Origin: Lycorma delicatula
Taxonomy: Eukaryota > Arthropoda > Insecta > Hemiptera > Fulgoridae
Assembly: GCF_047948215.1 (NCBI RefSeq)
Contig: NC_134455.1
Location: 77,864,689 to 77,928,688 of the forward strand
DNA: 64,000 nt
Reading direction: 5' to 3'
Below the pieces are notes generated by a model, which was given only the letters and a program-made list of their open reading frames with translations, ran no database searches and was not told where the DNA came from. Shown piece by piece: positions 12,627 through 23,310 of the stretch. Position 1 is the first letter of the stretch. Every line of letters begins with the position of its first letter. The position numbers were made by a program, and so were the translations under genes.

Positions 12627-12652
12627 TGTGCGCGCGCGAGGGTGTGTGTGTG
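12627..12652. repeat. Short GC/GT dinucleotide tract
   Basis: An alternating GTGCGCGCGCGAGG segment runs into GTGTGTGTGT. Too short to be a marker-type microsatellite, but it shares the GC-GT pattern seen at 8.4, 35.1 and 36.6 kb. Confidence 0.8.
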
Positions 12653-12659
12653 TATAATT

Positions 12660-14300
12660 CTAAAGGAAAAAAATTGAGGAAATCAACAAGATAAATATTT
12701 GTGACCACTGATAACTTCCTACTTTTATTTATCCTTAAACTATTTCAATATATGATGATGACCTTTCCTTGTTATTAAAAAGTTCAGACACGCTAACAGT
12801 ATTTCAAAGTTATTATTAAGAACTTAACTGAGCTAAACTGCTGAAGTAACCAATAACCATCAACCAAACTATTTGAAATATTCTAAAACTACTGCATTGA
12901 TAGCTATTATTAACGAATAAACAGGATGAAAAATATACTTATAAAATAAAATTTTATTAAAATCTATATGAAGTTTTATTATATACTTTTGTTACGTAAA
13001 TTTTTCTCGTTGTATTGATTCTTATTATTTTAGATTACACTCATATTTTTATTGTATCATATGTAGATGTTGATCTTCTCTTGAATTATTTTTTGAGTAA
13101 GTCCGGAAATGTGCTAAAGGTTAAAAACAATTTTTATTAATTGTATATTATTATATTAAGATTGAGAATTTGTTAATAATTTTGTTTTGGATAATCTCAG
13201 AAACAATTTAACCGATATGAGAAATTACTTCGCTGTTTCAAAGCTTATATTCTCTTCAGTACAATTAACTCAAAAATAATTACATACCTCTATATTTATT
13301 CTACTTATTTTTATCCCTTTTGAAACCCTTCACGATAAAAAATTAATATAATTCATAGAAAAAAAAGAATCACTAAAAGAAAATCGGTTTATTATTTAAC
13401 TTTGAAATCTGGTGCTATGAGCACCATAAAACAACCATAATTGAGGTTGAGCTTCCTCAACGCCTGAGATTCCTCTGATTTACTTCTACAAAAAAGGTTT
13501 TTAATGCGCTCTACCTTCCCATCAAAAAAAAAAGTAGCATACAGCCGGAGGAGAGGCTCGAGGCCTCTTATCTTCCTTCATATCAACCTTGATTAACAAA
13601 GTTTAAATATTACGCTATTTGACCTTTTATTTTTCAAAACCTGTTCTTTTGTCAAAAGAAAAGAAACATCATACAGAAGAAGATACGTTTAACTTGGCTT
13701 TTGGCCCGCCTAATTCAAAGGTGGGCAAAAAGTAAAAAAATTGTAAAGTTAACAACGTTGCTGTTAATCAAAACACAATATTCCCTTCTAAAAATGTGTT
13801 CAATCGTAAGAAATAATTAAAATATATAATAATGGCCAAATTTTTCAGAGCCCCATAGACTTTCTAGTCTCCTAAAAAGTATTAATTATTACGATTTCAC
13901 AAATGTTATTTTTAAAAGTTCTTCTGAAGAAAGAAAATCATTCAACAGAAGAGGTTAGACCTTCTTCCCTCCAAAGATATCATGATTTTTACCCCAATAA
14001 TTTAATAAAAATGAATACTAGTTAATCAAAACTAGTGGTTTTCACTTCAAAATTTTTATTTATTCAATTTCAGAAAAATGTCTGAAAATTAGTAGTTAGA
14101 AGTTCCTATTTTCTTACTATTCTAATGCCTCTAGCCACTTAGTCATCTTTAACAAAAAATTTAATAGAAAAATTCGAAACATCCTTTTGAAAAATGTCCT
14201 TCACAAAAAAAAAATATATATATAAATCTAAGCGATCATTTTTATTTCCCTCTAGTGGTAGTAGCTCCATAGACACTATAAACAAAATTAGTATTTTAAT
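12660..14300. other. AT-rich non-coding DNA
   Basis: No gene recognised. Loose similarity was noticed between segments near 13500 and 14520 (both contain ATGCG-TCTACC), but it is too weak to call a repeat. Confidence 0.45.
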
Positions 14301-14310
14301 TAACTCGGTT

Positions 14311-14420
14311 GATCTACGTGTAGAGGGACACGTAGATCCTCTGGATGAGGGCAGTGCCCTTCATCCAGAGGTCTCACATACCCGGTCAGGCCCGGCATTG
14401 TTTCACGGGTTAAAACGTTC
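14311..14420 (+). mobile_element. Degenerate or rearranged SINE1 relic with two hairpins
   Basis: CTTCATCCAGAGGTCTCACA followed by CCCGGTCAGGCCCGGCATTG tracks the SINE1 body from just after the A box to the GGCATTTT tail, with the B box badly damaged. In front of it, 14311-14321 and 14328-14338 form an 11-bp hairpin, and 14338-14352 pairs almost perfectly with 14356-14371. Part of the SINE body has therefore been copied in inverted orientation. A 77-codon open frame here is incidental. Confidence 0.5.
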
Positions 14421-14429
14421 ATTATAATC

Positions 14430-15400
14430 AAAATAACTATATTTCTGTATCAGCCTGCTAGTAAATAAATGATAAATATATTATGTAAAATATATTTCAA
14501 TATTCCAACCATAATTTTTTGTTAAAATGCGTTCTACCATAAAATAAAAAAATAATAAAAACATAGATGTGTCGAAGAGGTTAAGACATTCTTGGTCCCT
14601 TAGTGCACCGACTTTCAGCCCAAGAATATTTACAGATATAAAAAAATAAAAAATACAGATATAAAATAAAGTAGAAAAGGAGATTCATTCCATCTTACCC
14701 TCCGAAGAACTTTCCTCAAGTAAGAGCAATTTCAATACTACAAAGCCGGAATCATTCTTTTTAAAAGTGTATTTTACTTTCTTAAAAAAAAGGAAAAAAT
14801 CCTTCCTTTCCTAGGATTCCTACCTTCATATAATTCAAAACTGAAATCTTAGGTATTCAATCACTACTTTTTTTTTTTTAAATGGCACGTTTCTTGGAGA
14901 ATACTAAGTCTGTATGATATTAGAATATTTGGCCGTCTTTTTTACCTACTTACTATTTATTTTTCATCATCCTTTTTATTGAAAAAGGGAAAAATTATTT
15001 GAATCATATTTTTAAAATTTCATAAAAACTAAACTTTCTCCAAACTAATACGTTATACATTATTTGTTTTTACGTTATTTGAAAGGAAACTTTCAAATAA
15101 CGTGAAATAAAGAAAAATTATTTTGATAATTTAGCTGGGAGCAAAAAATTCAGTCATGATGTCACATCTGGTACTTCTTTGGCCCCTCCCCAGTATCTTT
15201 TAATTGCAAAAGTGTTAGCAAAAGTGGGCTTCACAGTTAGCCTTATATGAGTATTTCAACAAGAGATGTATATAAAAAATTAAAAAAACATTGTTTTTTA
15301 ATTACCAATATAGGATAAAAAAATATTGTGCGGGTGACAATTTTGTATGTAGTAATAAAATTCAGTATAAATTTTTTCCCAATTTTTTTAATTTATTTAA
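14430..15400. other. AT-rich non-coding DNA with one short hairpin
   Basis: No gene recognised. A 14-bp perfect inverted repeat (15072-15085 with 15090-15103, loop GAAA) is present. Confidence 0.5.
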
Positions 15401-15404
15401 ACAC

Positions 15405-15545
15405 ACATATATATATATAAATATATATATACATAGCCTATAAGACTCCCAGTAACGTAAGGTTTCCAGTGCCAGGTCATACATCTAAATCGGTTCAGCT
15501 GTTCAGGTGCTACGGTGGAAAAACATAAATATATACACACATACA
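15405..15545 (+). mobile_element. Family D fragment: internal TA tract plus 3' end
   Basis: A TA microsatellite (15405-15432) is followed by GACTCCCAGTAACG and then CATCTAAATCGGTTCAGCTG and GCTACGGTGGAA. The same order (TA tract, GACACTCCCGGTAA, then CATCTAAAT-GGTTCAGC) is found at 47.5 kb, and the first two parts occur inverted at 58.9 kb. It is therefore the right-hand half of a dispersed repeat. Class unknown. Confidence 0.65.
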
Positions 15546-15769
15546 TACACCTTAAATACATTACTTCCTTTATGGACAAAACATATTTCAAGAACCATAC
15601 GGTTTTAATAATTATTAACATAAATGAAAATATAAAATCATATTAACAAATGAAAATCGGAAGATTGATTGTGAAGATATAACATTATTTCCGAACAACC
15701 ATGACCTTTTACATCGTGACTGTATCTTATGTATGCAAAAGTTAGCCTTCAAACTACCAAAAAATATCC

Positions 15770-16160
15770 CGTTTGTTACCAGTTGATGATGGTAATTGGT
15801 CACGGTCTCGCACGAGGTACCCGCATCATCTCACATTTTAGCCTCACACGCAGTCCCCACGGAAGGCCAATTATTATAAAACTGAATTTTTTTAATATTA
15901 TTTTATTTTACTTAACGTAAATTAATTTCTATTATTTTTGTAATATTATTCTTTCAATTGATTCGAAACATTCAGTTCAAACCCAGCTTACACTGTGATA
16001 TAGGCTGATTCATTAAATTTTGTGCTTCAACCGTCAAATCTCCCTTAACTGTAACGTGAAGACTCTAACGCGGTGTCATACATCTAAATCGGTTTAGCCG
16101 TTGAGCTGCTACGATAGAACGAACATATATACACCTTAAATACTTTACACTCCTTTTTGG
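15770..16160 (+). mobile_element. Family D copy, most complete, lacking the TA tract
   Basis: The left part (GTTTGTTACCAGTTGATGAT, then CTCGCACGAGGT, TTTAGCCTCA, CGCAGTC) matches 46138-46300. The middle and right parts (CATTCAGTTCAAACCCAGC, TTTGTGCTTC, ACATCTAAATCGGTTTAGCC) match 47390-47620. No transposase, RT or terminal inverted repeat was seen, so it is a non-autonomous element of unknown class. The TA tract present in other copies is absent here. Confidence 0.65.
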
Positions 16161-16164
16161 TCAG

Positions 16165-17090
16165 TCGTGTAAATATTAATAATTGTTGATATCTACTGTA
16201 TTAAATTGATTTTGTGTATATATTTTCACTGGTAAAGTTTTTCATGTTTTAATGAATAAATAAAACCTGTAACAATAGTCGAGACCTATTATTTATTCCA
16301 TTTTGAACTATTTTCAGTTAATATTTTTCTTACTACATAACAGCAGTATAGTTTTTAATAAAAATTTCATGGATAGTTACTTATTCATAAGTCATGATTG
16401 AAATTCACATTGTATCTTGTGAGGCGAAATGTTTATAAGAGAGGTTTTCCCTATTTAAAATTTGTCAAATGATCTCTCCTGTGCGTACCGGAACAATTAT
16501 AGAAATTTTATTTTGTATCCGTTTAGACTTTTTGAACTTTTTTTCTGAGAACAATATATTTATATATACAGATGAATGACTGATGATTAATGAAGGTAAT
16601 GATCATCACAAACCACATTGAACTAGGTGGCCCAGAGTGGTTAATAATAAATAAAATTATAATTAAGCTATATTAAGAGCTATAATTAATCTAATTATAG
16701 GTCTGTTTTAAAAATCAAATATTGTCAAAGAAAGCGGTGATTGCTACAATAATACTTAATAATAGTCCTTTGACAATAATTGTTAAAGGAAGCTAACAGA
16801 TTTAATACGACGTTTTATAATTACCTCTTGTACTTACTAAGTAAGTACATAAGTATACTTATAAGGACTAAGTATACTTAGTAAGGACGCACCTTACAAG
16901 TTTGTATAAAAAATGGTTTTAAAAACTTATTTCCAATTACTTTCAGTCACCTTCAAACCATTCTCACCATGGCGTTTGGTGGTTGTTGTTTTATTGTTTT
17001 TTTTTTTTTAATAATCATTAACGAATTTAGAATGTCGTCAAAAGTGTTTATGATTAGAATTGTGTAAAGCCATTTTCGTATATTTTTTCT
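16165..17090. other. AT-rich non-coding DNA with clustered palindromes
   Basis: No gene recognised; see the palindrome cluster at 16829-16883. Confidence 0.5.
16829..16883. repeat. Three adjacent palindromes
   Basis: Arms TGTACTTACT/AGTAAGTACA (16829-16849) are followed at once by the perfect palindrome ATAAGTATACTTAT (16849-16862) and then ACTAAGTATACTTAGT (16868-16883). Confidence 0.9.
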
Positions 17091-17096
17091 GTATAC

Positions 17097-17973
17097 GGGA
17101 CTGTTCAAAAAAATGTACACACAATTTAAAATAGAATAGTACCTATATTATTGTGAGTATTGAAATAATACAAAAGGAAACGATGTGTAGGCACAATTTC
17201 TTCGTATTATATTCAAAACACAAACCACCAGTTTGCAAACACTTTTGAGCAAGATGCTGTACATTCCTGGTGACATCTACCAGAGTGGTCGGAGGGATTT
17301 TCAGTTTCATGGCGTAGTTCCACTCGTGACCTTGGCTTCTAACTGTATAATACGTCCTTGACGGTCTCCCATAAGTTAAAATATAGGAACGTTAAATCAG
17401 GCAAATGGAAGAGGGTACTCAATTTGCCCGTTAATTTTATCCAACGTCCAGGTAAAGTGTTATCCAGATAGGCGCCTGTATCTGATTAAATGGATCATCA
17501 CCAAACAATGTAGGAATTGATGGAAAAATTAATGTGTACATTATCTCCAAATAAGCTTGGCCATTAACCGTAAAATGGAAAAATAACGTTTCAATTAGTT
17601 CCCTTGATGATAGCAGAAACCAGACTTTGAGTATTGGAGAATTGACTTACCGCGCAAGCGAGCAATTCGGTGTGTTGGCGGTTCAATTCCATTATTCTGC
17701 TTCCATTGTCGTTGTACTTCACAGATATTTTTTAACTTTCAATTTGACTTCAGAATGTTTTTTTCGCTCCTCTAATGACTGCCGTGTTTGCGCCATTGCT
17801 GCTTTCTCAACTGATTGCGTTGCATCATGTAGCGCATTGCATAGCTTTCGATTAACATAATGCCATGTTTTACTGAACGATAATATTACACACTAAACCC
17901 GAACACAACGTGAATTGTAAAGGCATCGCATCTACGACATGTTTTTAAAGTATATATATCTTTGAACAGCCCG
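17097..17973 (-). mobile_element. Tc1/mariner-superfamily element with both terminal repeats, internally deleted, copy 2
   Basis: The ends are imperfect inverted repeats: CGGGACTGTTCAAAAAAATG on the left (from 17096), and on the right the reverse complement of CGGGCTGTTCAAAGATATAT (to 17973). The minus strand encodes transposase remnants: the N-terminal helix-turn-helix stretch EVQRQWKQNNGIEPPTHRIA (near 17640-17730), a FHFTVNGQAYLEIM segment (near 17530-17590), and a C-terminal stretch IPPTTLVDVTRNVQHLAQKC (near 17245-17305) that matches the IPP-ML-V--NF-RR---C of this transposase group. The segment between the helix-turn-helix and the catalytic core is missing, so the 877-bp copy is an internal-deletion derivative and also carries stops. 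Confidence 0.8.
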
Positions 17974-18227
17974 ATGTTTCATTATCTTAATGTGTGTTAA
18001 GATGTGCTCCTCTTTATCTATATACATAAAATATCAAATATATTGACAGTGTAGATAGATTTTTAATTTGTATCTATGAGATACGTAGGTCGTAGGTCAG
18101 GACGACTTAAACGGCCATATCAACATCACTTAGTCTTCTGAGAACTACTCAGCTGAAAGCAATGGAAAACTACAGTTGCTTTTTTCCAAGAAAATGTAGC
18201 TCTCTGCATTTTCATGTAACAAAGATG

Positions 18228-20400
18228 GAGGCGCTTTCCTTGGTAAAATATTCCGGAGGTAAACTAGTCCCCCGTTCGAATCTCCGCGTGGGGACTACTA
18301 AGGAAGGGGTCACTAGAAAATTAAAATATAACATTCTACGAGTCGGAGCGTGGAATTTTAGAAGTCTGAAAAAGGTTGGTAGGTTAGAAAATTTAAAGAG
18401 GGAAATGGATAGGATAAATGTAGATGTAGTAGAAATAAGCGAGGTACGTTGAGAAGAGGAAAACGACTTTTGGTCAGGTGATTTATGAATAATTAACTCA
18501 GTTTCAAATAATGGACAGGCAGGAGTAGATTTCGTAATGAACAAGATGATGGGGAAGAGAGTAGAGTATTTCAAAATGCATAGCGATAGAATCATTGTAA
18601 TAAGGATGAAATTAAAACCTAAACCGACAACGATTGTTAACGTCTATATCCCTACAAGCGCCCATGATGATGATGACGTAGAGTGTGTATACGAAGAAAT
18701 TGATGAAGCAGTTAAACACGTAAAAGGGGATAAAATTTAATAATAGTTGGAGATTGAAATGCAAGCATTGGAAAAGGCAAAGAAGAAAATATACTGGGAG
18801 AATACGGACTGGGCAAAAGGAATCAAAGAGGCAAAGTCGATAGGTGGGTGGAATATATTGAAGAGTTATTCGGAGGAAATGAATTAGAGAGTGGTGTTAT
18901 AGAGGAAAAAGAGGAAGTCGAAGAGGATGAAAGTGGAGAAACTATAGTGAGATCTGAATTTAAGAGAGCATTAAAAGATTTGAGTGGCTTAAAAGCTCCT
19001 TAAATAGACGGAATACCTGTAGAATTACTGCGCAGTGCAGGTGAAGAAACGATTGATAGATTATACAAACTGATATGTAATATTTATGAAAAAGGGGAAG
19101 TTCCGTCAGACGTAAAAAAGAGTGTTATAGTCATGATACCGAAGAAAGCAGGAGCAGATAAATGTGAAGAATACAGAACAATTAGCTTAACTAGTCATGA
19201 ATCAAAAATCTTAACTAGAATTCTATACAGAAGAATTGAGAGGAGTGTGGAAGAAGTGTTAGGAGAAGACCAATTTGGTTTCAGGAAAAGTATAGGAACA
19301 AGGGAAGCAAATATAGGGCTCAGATTAATAGTAGAAGGAAGATTAAAGAAAAACAAACCAACATACTTGGCATTTATAGACCTAGAAAATGCATTCAATT
19401 ACGTAGACTGGAATAAAAAGTTCAGCATTTAAAAAAACTTAGGGTACAAATACAGAGATAAAAGAAAGATTGCTAACATTTACAGGAACCAAACAGCAAC
19501 AGTAATAATTGAAGAACACAAGAAAGAAGCCGTAATAGAAAAGAGAGTCTGCAAGGATCTTCCCTATCCATGTTACTTTTTAATCTTTACAGAGAACTAG
19601 CAGTTAATGATGGTAAAGAACAATTTACATCCGAAGTAACAGTACAAGTTGAAAAGATAAAGTTGCTACGATTTGATGATGAAATAGTAATTCTAGCTGA
19701 GAGTAAAAAAGATTTAAAAGAAGCAATGAACGGTATGGATGAAGTCCTACGCAAGAACTACCTCATGAAAATAAACAAGAACAAAACGAAAGTAATGAAG
19801 TGCAATAACGATGGACCACTGAATTTATAAGTAAAAAGAGAAAAGATTATGGAGGTAGATGAATTTTGTTATTTAGAAAGTAGAACTATTAAAGATGGAC
19901 GAAGCAGGAGAGATATAAAATGCCGAATAGTACAGGCCTAACGAGCCTTCAGTCAGAAATATGATTTGTTTACATCAAAAATAAATTTAAACGTCAGGAA
20001 AATAGTTTTTAAAGTATATGTTTGGAGCGTAGCTTTATATGGAAGTGAAACTTGGACGATCGGAGTACCTGAGAAGAAAAGATTAGAAGCTTTTGAAATG
20101 TGGTGCTATAGGAGAATGTTAAAAATCAGGTGGGTGGATAAAGTGGCAAATGAAGAGGTGTTGCGACAAATCGATGAAGAAAGAAGCATTTGGAAAAAAT
20201 ATAGTTAAAAGAAGAGAGAGACTTATAGATCACATATTAAGGCATCCTAGAATAGTCGCTTTAATTGTGCAGTCAGGCATCGTTTGGGATAAGTAAAACC
20301 AATTGGTAGAGATGTAGGATGTAGGGGGTATACCAAAATGAAACGACTAGCACTAGATAGGGAATCTTGGATAGCTGCATCAAACCAGTTAAGTGACTGA
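18228..20400 (+). mobile_element. APE-type LINE with internal deletion, 2.2 kb
   Basis: The plus strand encodes an endonuclease N-terminus (ILRVGAWNFRSL at 18333-18368, then a decayed GDFNA motif near 18750), but jumps from the GLGKRNQRG segment (near 18810) straight to VDRWVEYIEELFGG. The endonuclease C-terminus with its SDH motif and the linker are therefore deleted. The RT continues with MIPKKAGADKCEEYRTISL (19133-19190), EDQFGFRKSIGTREAN, AFIDLENAFNYVDWNK (near 19370-19417) and RFDDEIVIL in place of RFADDIVIL (near 19667-19700). The C-terminal domain has WSVALYGSETW and AFEMWCYRRMLKI (20020-20130) and ends GRDVGCRGYTKMKRLALDRE shortly before 20400. At least two frameshifts and several stops show it is dead. 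It is related to, but in a different subfamily from, the minus-strand LINE at 5.7-8.1 kb. Confidence 0.88.
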
Positions 20401-22149
20401 AAACAAAAAAATCTATGAGATGGTTAGTCAGTGGTGAGTCTATGTCTCTGTGAAATGCTTACAAGTTTATATGGTACATTTGTTTGAAACTGTCATCCAT
20501 TTGACCAATGTAAAATATTGTACAATGAAAACAGGCTAATTTTGTACCTCAGGGGTACAGCGTTAACTTTGGATTATGTTCCATATGTATTGATTTTTTT
20601 TTTCTGAACACTACATTGTACTCAGATTTTTTTATTTGTGAGCTACTTTTCCATTTTTTGAGTCTTTATTTAAGTAGTTAATCTTTTGATTCCTGTTGGT
20701 TTTATTTGTAGTTACATCCGGCAGGAATGTATTGCTAAATCAATTTTAACTGTTATATCCTTTTTATAGTTTTGGGCCAGATACTTTGTGAGTGATGTAA
20801 AATATTTCATTTCTAACAACCGAACAACATAATCGACAACACTTCCAAAAGAGATCTACGTAATACATAAAATTTCATCGAAACTTAAGATTAAGTAGAT
20901 TTGTTCCAAAAAGCACTTACCAGTTTTAAAATTAGTAATTACAATAATATTGTTTCACAACAATAAGTGGCCGAAAGCCAAGTGTCAAATACAACCGCAG
21001 ACTCTTCACTTATTTGGTTTAATTAATTATTTGGTTCATAATTAAAAGTAATATTTAATTTTAGCATTTCGAAATATTATATTTTTTATGTCTACTATCA
21101 TCAAGGTTGTATTCTTTTCATATCTCTACTGAATGTAAACAAGGATTTTCGTACATGTTAAATAACGTCAATATTAATTAGTTTGTATGGGACTAATCAA
21201 ACGTGACTTAATAAAAACAGGTGCATTGTGTAATGAAAAGCCTAACTTAATACAATCCTATTTTATTTGAACAATTTTAATTACTGAATGTCAATACTGA
21301 AAATCGAAAAAGAAAACTAAACTAACAAAGCTTTTTCAATAAATGACTATTCGTGAAAAGCTAAACAAAATTTTATTCAATTTTATAATGGCAACTGATG
21401 CACAGCAAATAAATAGATATAATAATTGTTTTATATTATAAAAGGAATAAATAACCTGAAATTATTGTTTTAGTAGGTTCTATTGAAAATCTTTTGGAAG
21501 TTATTGTTGAAGAGAAAACTAATATTCAAATTCAGCTTCTATTTTTTTCCCCCTTTCAAAAAGGTATAATACAATTAAAATGTTGAAATATATTTCTTTT
21601 ATTACAGTTATTTTTTCATCTCATATTCATAGAAAATTACATATCACAAAAGGAACTTCCAAATTTGTCTCAAAATCACAAACACGAACACCAAAAAAAT
21701 GTACAATTTTGAACAAATACAAAAAAAGTGATTGCAGAAGAACCCAATTTTATGGAAAAAAATAAAGGTGATTCTAAAATCCATCCCTCTATTAAATATC
21801 AAATAATAGGGATAATTATGAAAAAACTTACTATAAAATTTAAAAAAATTAAATAATAAATAGGTTATGAACGCTTAACGCAATCGGACGTGTTTTTTTC
21901 CCGTTCCATATTTCTGCAGTTTTCCTTACGGTTTTGTATTTTTTTCCGTTTTTGAGTTTTCCGTTTTTTTGTTGTTTTATGTTACTTTTAGTCGTTTTGT
22001 TTCGTTTTACATTTAATATTCTGGTGTTTGCCTAAGGTAACGAAGGACTGCTTGCTTGGTTACAGAGCTATTAGTATTAATTTATTCAATTTGTTTACAT
22101 TTCTTTGTTAGTTTTGTTTCATTTTGGATTAATTTTCTTTAATTTATAT
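20401..22149. other. AT-rich non-coding DNA
   Basis: No gene or repeat recognised. A 61-codon open frame at 21580-21765 has no visible motif. Confidence 0.5.
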
Positions 22150-23310
22150 TTTTGTTGTTTGATTGTGACCGAGCCAGATTGGTCTAGGGGCACATCCTCT
22201 TGGAAGGGATTTTGGCGCTTCTCGGGTTTTGGTGCGTGAGGTCCCCTCAGACAGCAGCGGGACCGATACTGCGGTGGAAATGGATATTGCGGAATTTCGA
22301 CGTGAGGAGCGACTGATAGAAAGGCGCAGAGAAACCAAGAAGAAAAGCTCGTCGGCTTGACGGTGGGGACAGGCTGTTGTTTCGCCGGTTTTAGCCGCTA
22401 CCGTTTTCGCAAGTGTTAGCGACTTTGAGGAGGACTTCCCGCCTCTTCCAGTAAGGTCTGACGATGATATGGAAGTGTGGCAGGGAATTCCGAGGACATT
22501 TGGGAAACGGGTATTGCACCTTTCTCCACCGGTTACTGAGGAAACATGAAGTCGAAGGCTGGTGGTAGAGGTTCCTTGTACTCTTGTACTCTGGGACAAT
22601 CAACTCGGACAAGTACGGTGGAAGAGGCCACCCAGATATATTTCATTGTCACAGACATGGCTTCGCAGACTCCAGCCAAGGGACAGGACTGTGTCTTAGT
22701 CAGTTGAGGAGCTCCGTCAAATGATTGTTGATTGAGTTGCTGACGAAGACCTTGGGAGACTAGTCCTTTGGGGCTGGCCTGAGGATGTTTTCTAATCTTC
22801 AGTCCTGGTGGAGGGCACCGCTGGAGTAGAAAAAGGTACTGAATTTGCATGGATAATTAATCTCGCGGGTGAAGTTGATCACCCAAATCACACTCCGGTG
22901 CCCCACCATCAATTATTGGACGGAGACTCCTTTGCAGCACCTCGGGAGGAGGGAATGTAAGACCGTAGTCTCGGTGGGGAATCCCCTTGGGGGTTAAGAG
23001 GTATGGGCACTAAGACCGGAGTCCCAGTGAGAGGACCCCTTTCGGATCTTCTCATTAGAGATATACTGCAAGACTGAGTCCCGGCTACCTGGGCGGGACC
23101 TTGTGTTCTACCGAGGTAGTTTGAGGTGAAGGCACTCCCCGCAGCTGAGTTATGCTTAGATGCTGTTCCGGCTCCGGGAGCGGAGTAAATGAAGGTGAAA
23201 AAAAAAAATCAATATTCTGGAGCTTTATAAATGCCTAGATGCGGGTCCGGCTCCAGGTGGGAAAGGGTAAACAAAGGAGAACTCAAAAAAAAAAAAACAA
23301 ATAATAAATA
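22150..23310 (+). mobile_element. GC-richer retrotransposon relic with ORF1-like coding DNA
   Basis: This stretch is clearly richer in G and C than its surroundings. On the plus strand a frame starting at the ATG near 22279 reads MDIAEFRREERLIERRRETK, meets one TGA, then continues in the same frame (SDFEEDFPPLPVRSDDDMEV) to a TGA near 22548. A shifted frame then continues MKSKAGGRGSLYSCTLGQST and TDMASQTPAKGQDCVLVS. A charged N-terminus followed by an FPPLP-type motif is typical of gag-like ORF1 proteins of Jockey/I/R1-type LINEs. No RT domain follows. The 3' part has two diverged tandem units (about 23150-23215 and 23225-23300), each with a GGCTCC-GG motif and an A-rich end. Open frames on the minus strand here are antisense shadows. 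Assignment to a LINE class is an inference. Confidence 0.5.

Noticed and set aside
18212..18595. 127-codon minus-strand open frame
   Set aside because: Lies opposite the endonuclease domain of the plus-strand LINE.
22144..22850. Three minus-strand open frames of 73-151 codons
   Set aside because: The plus strand reads as a gag-like ORF1 with only a few breaks, so the minus frames are antisense shadows in GC-richer DNA.
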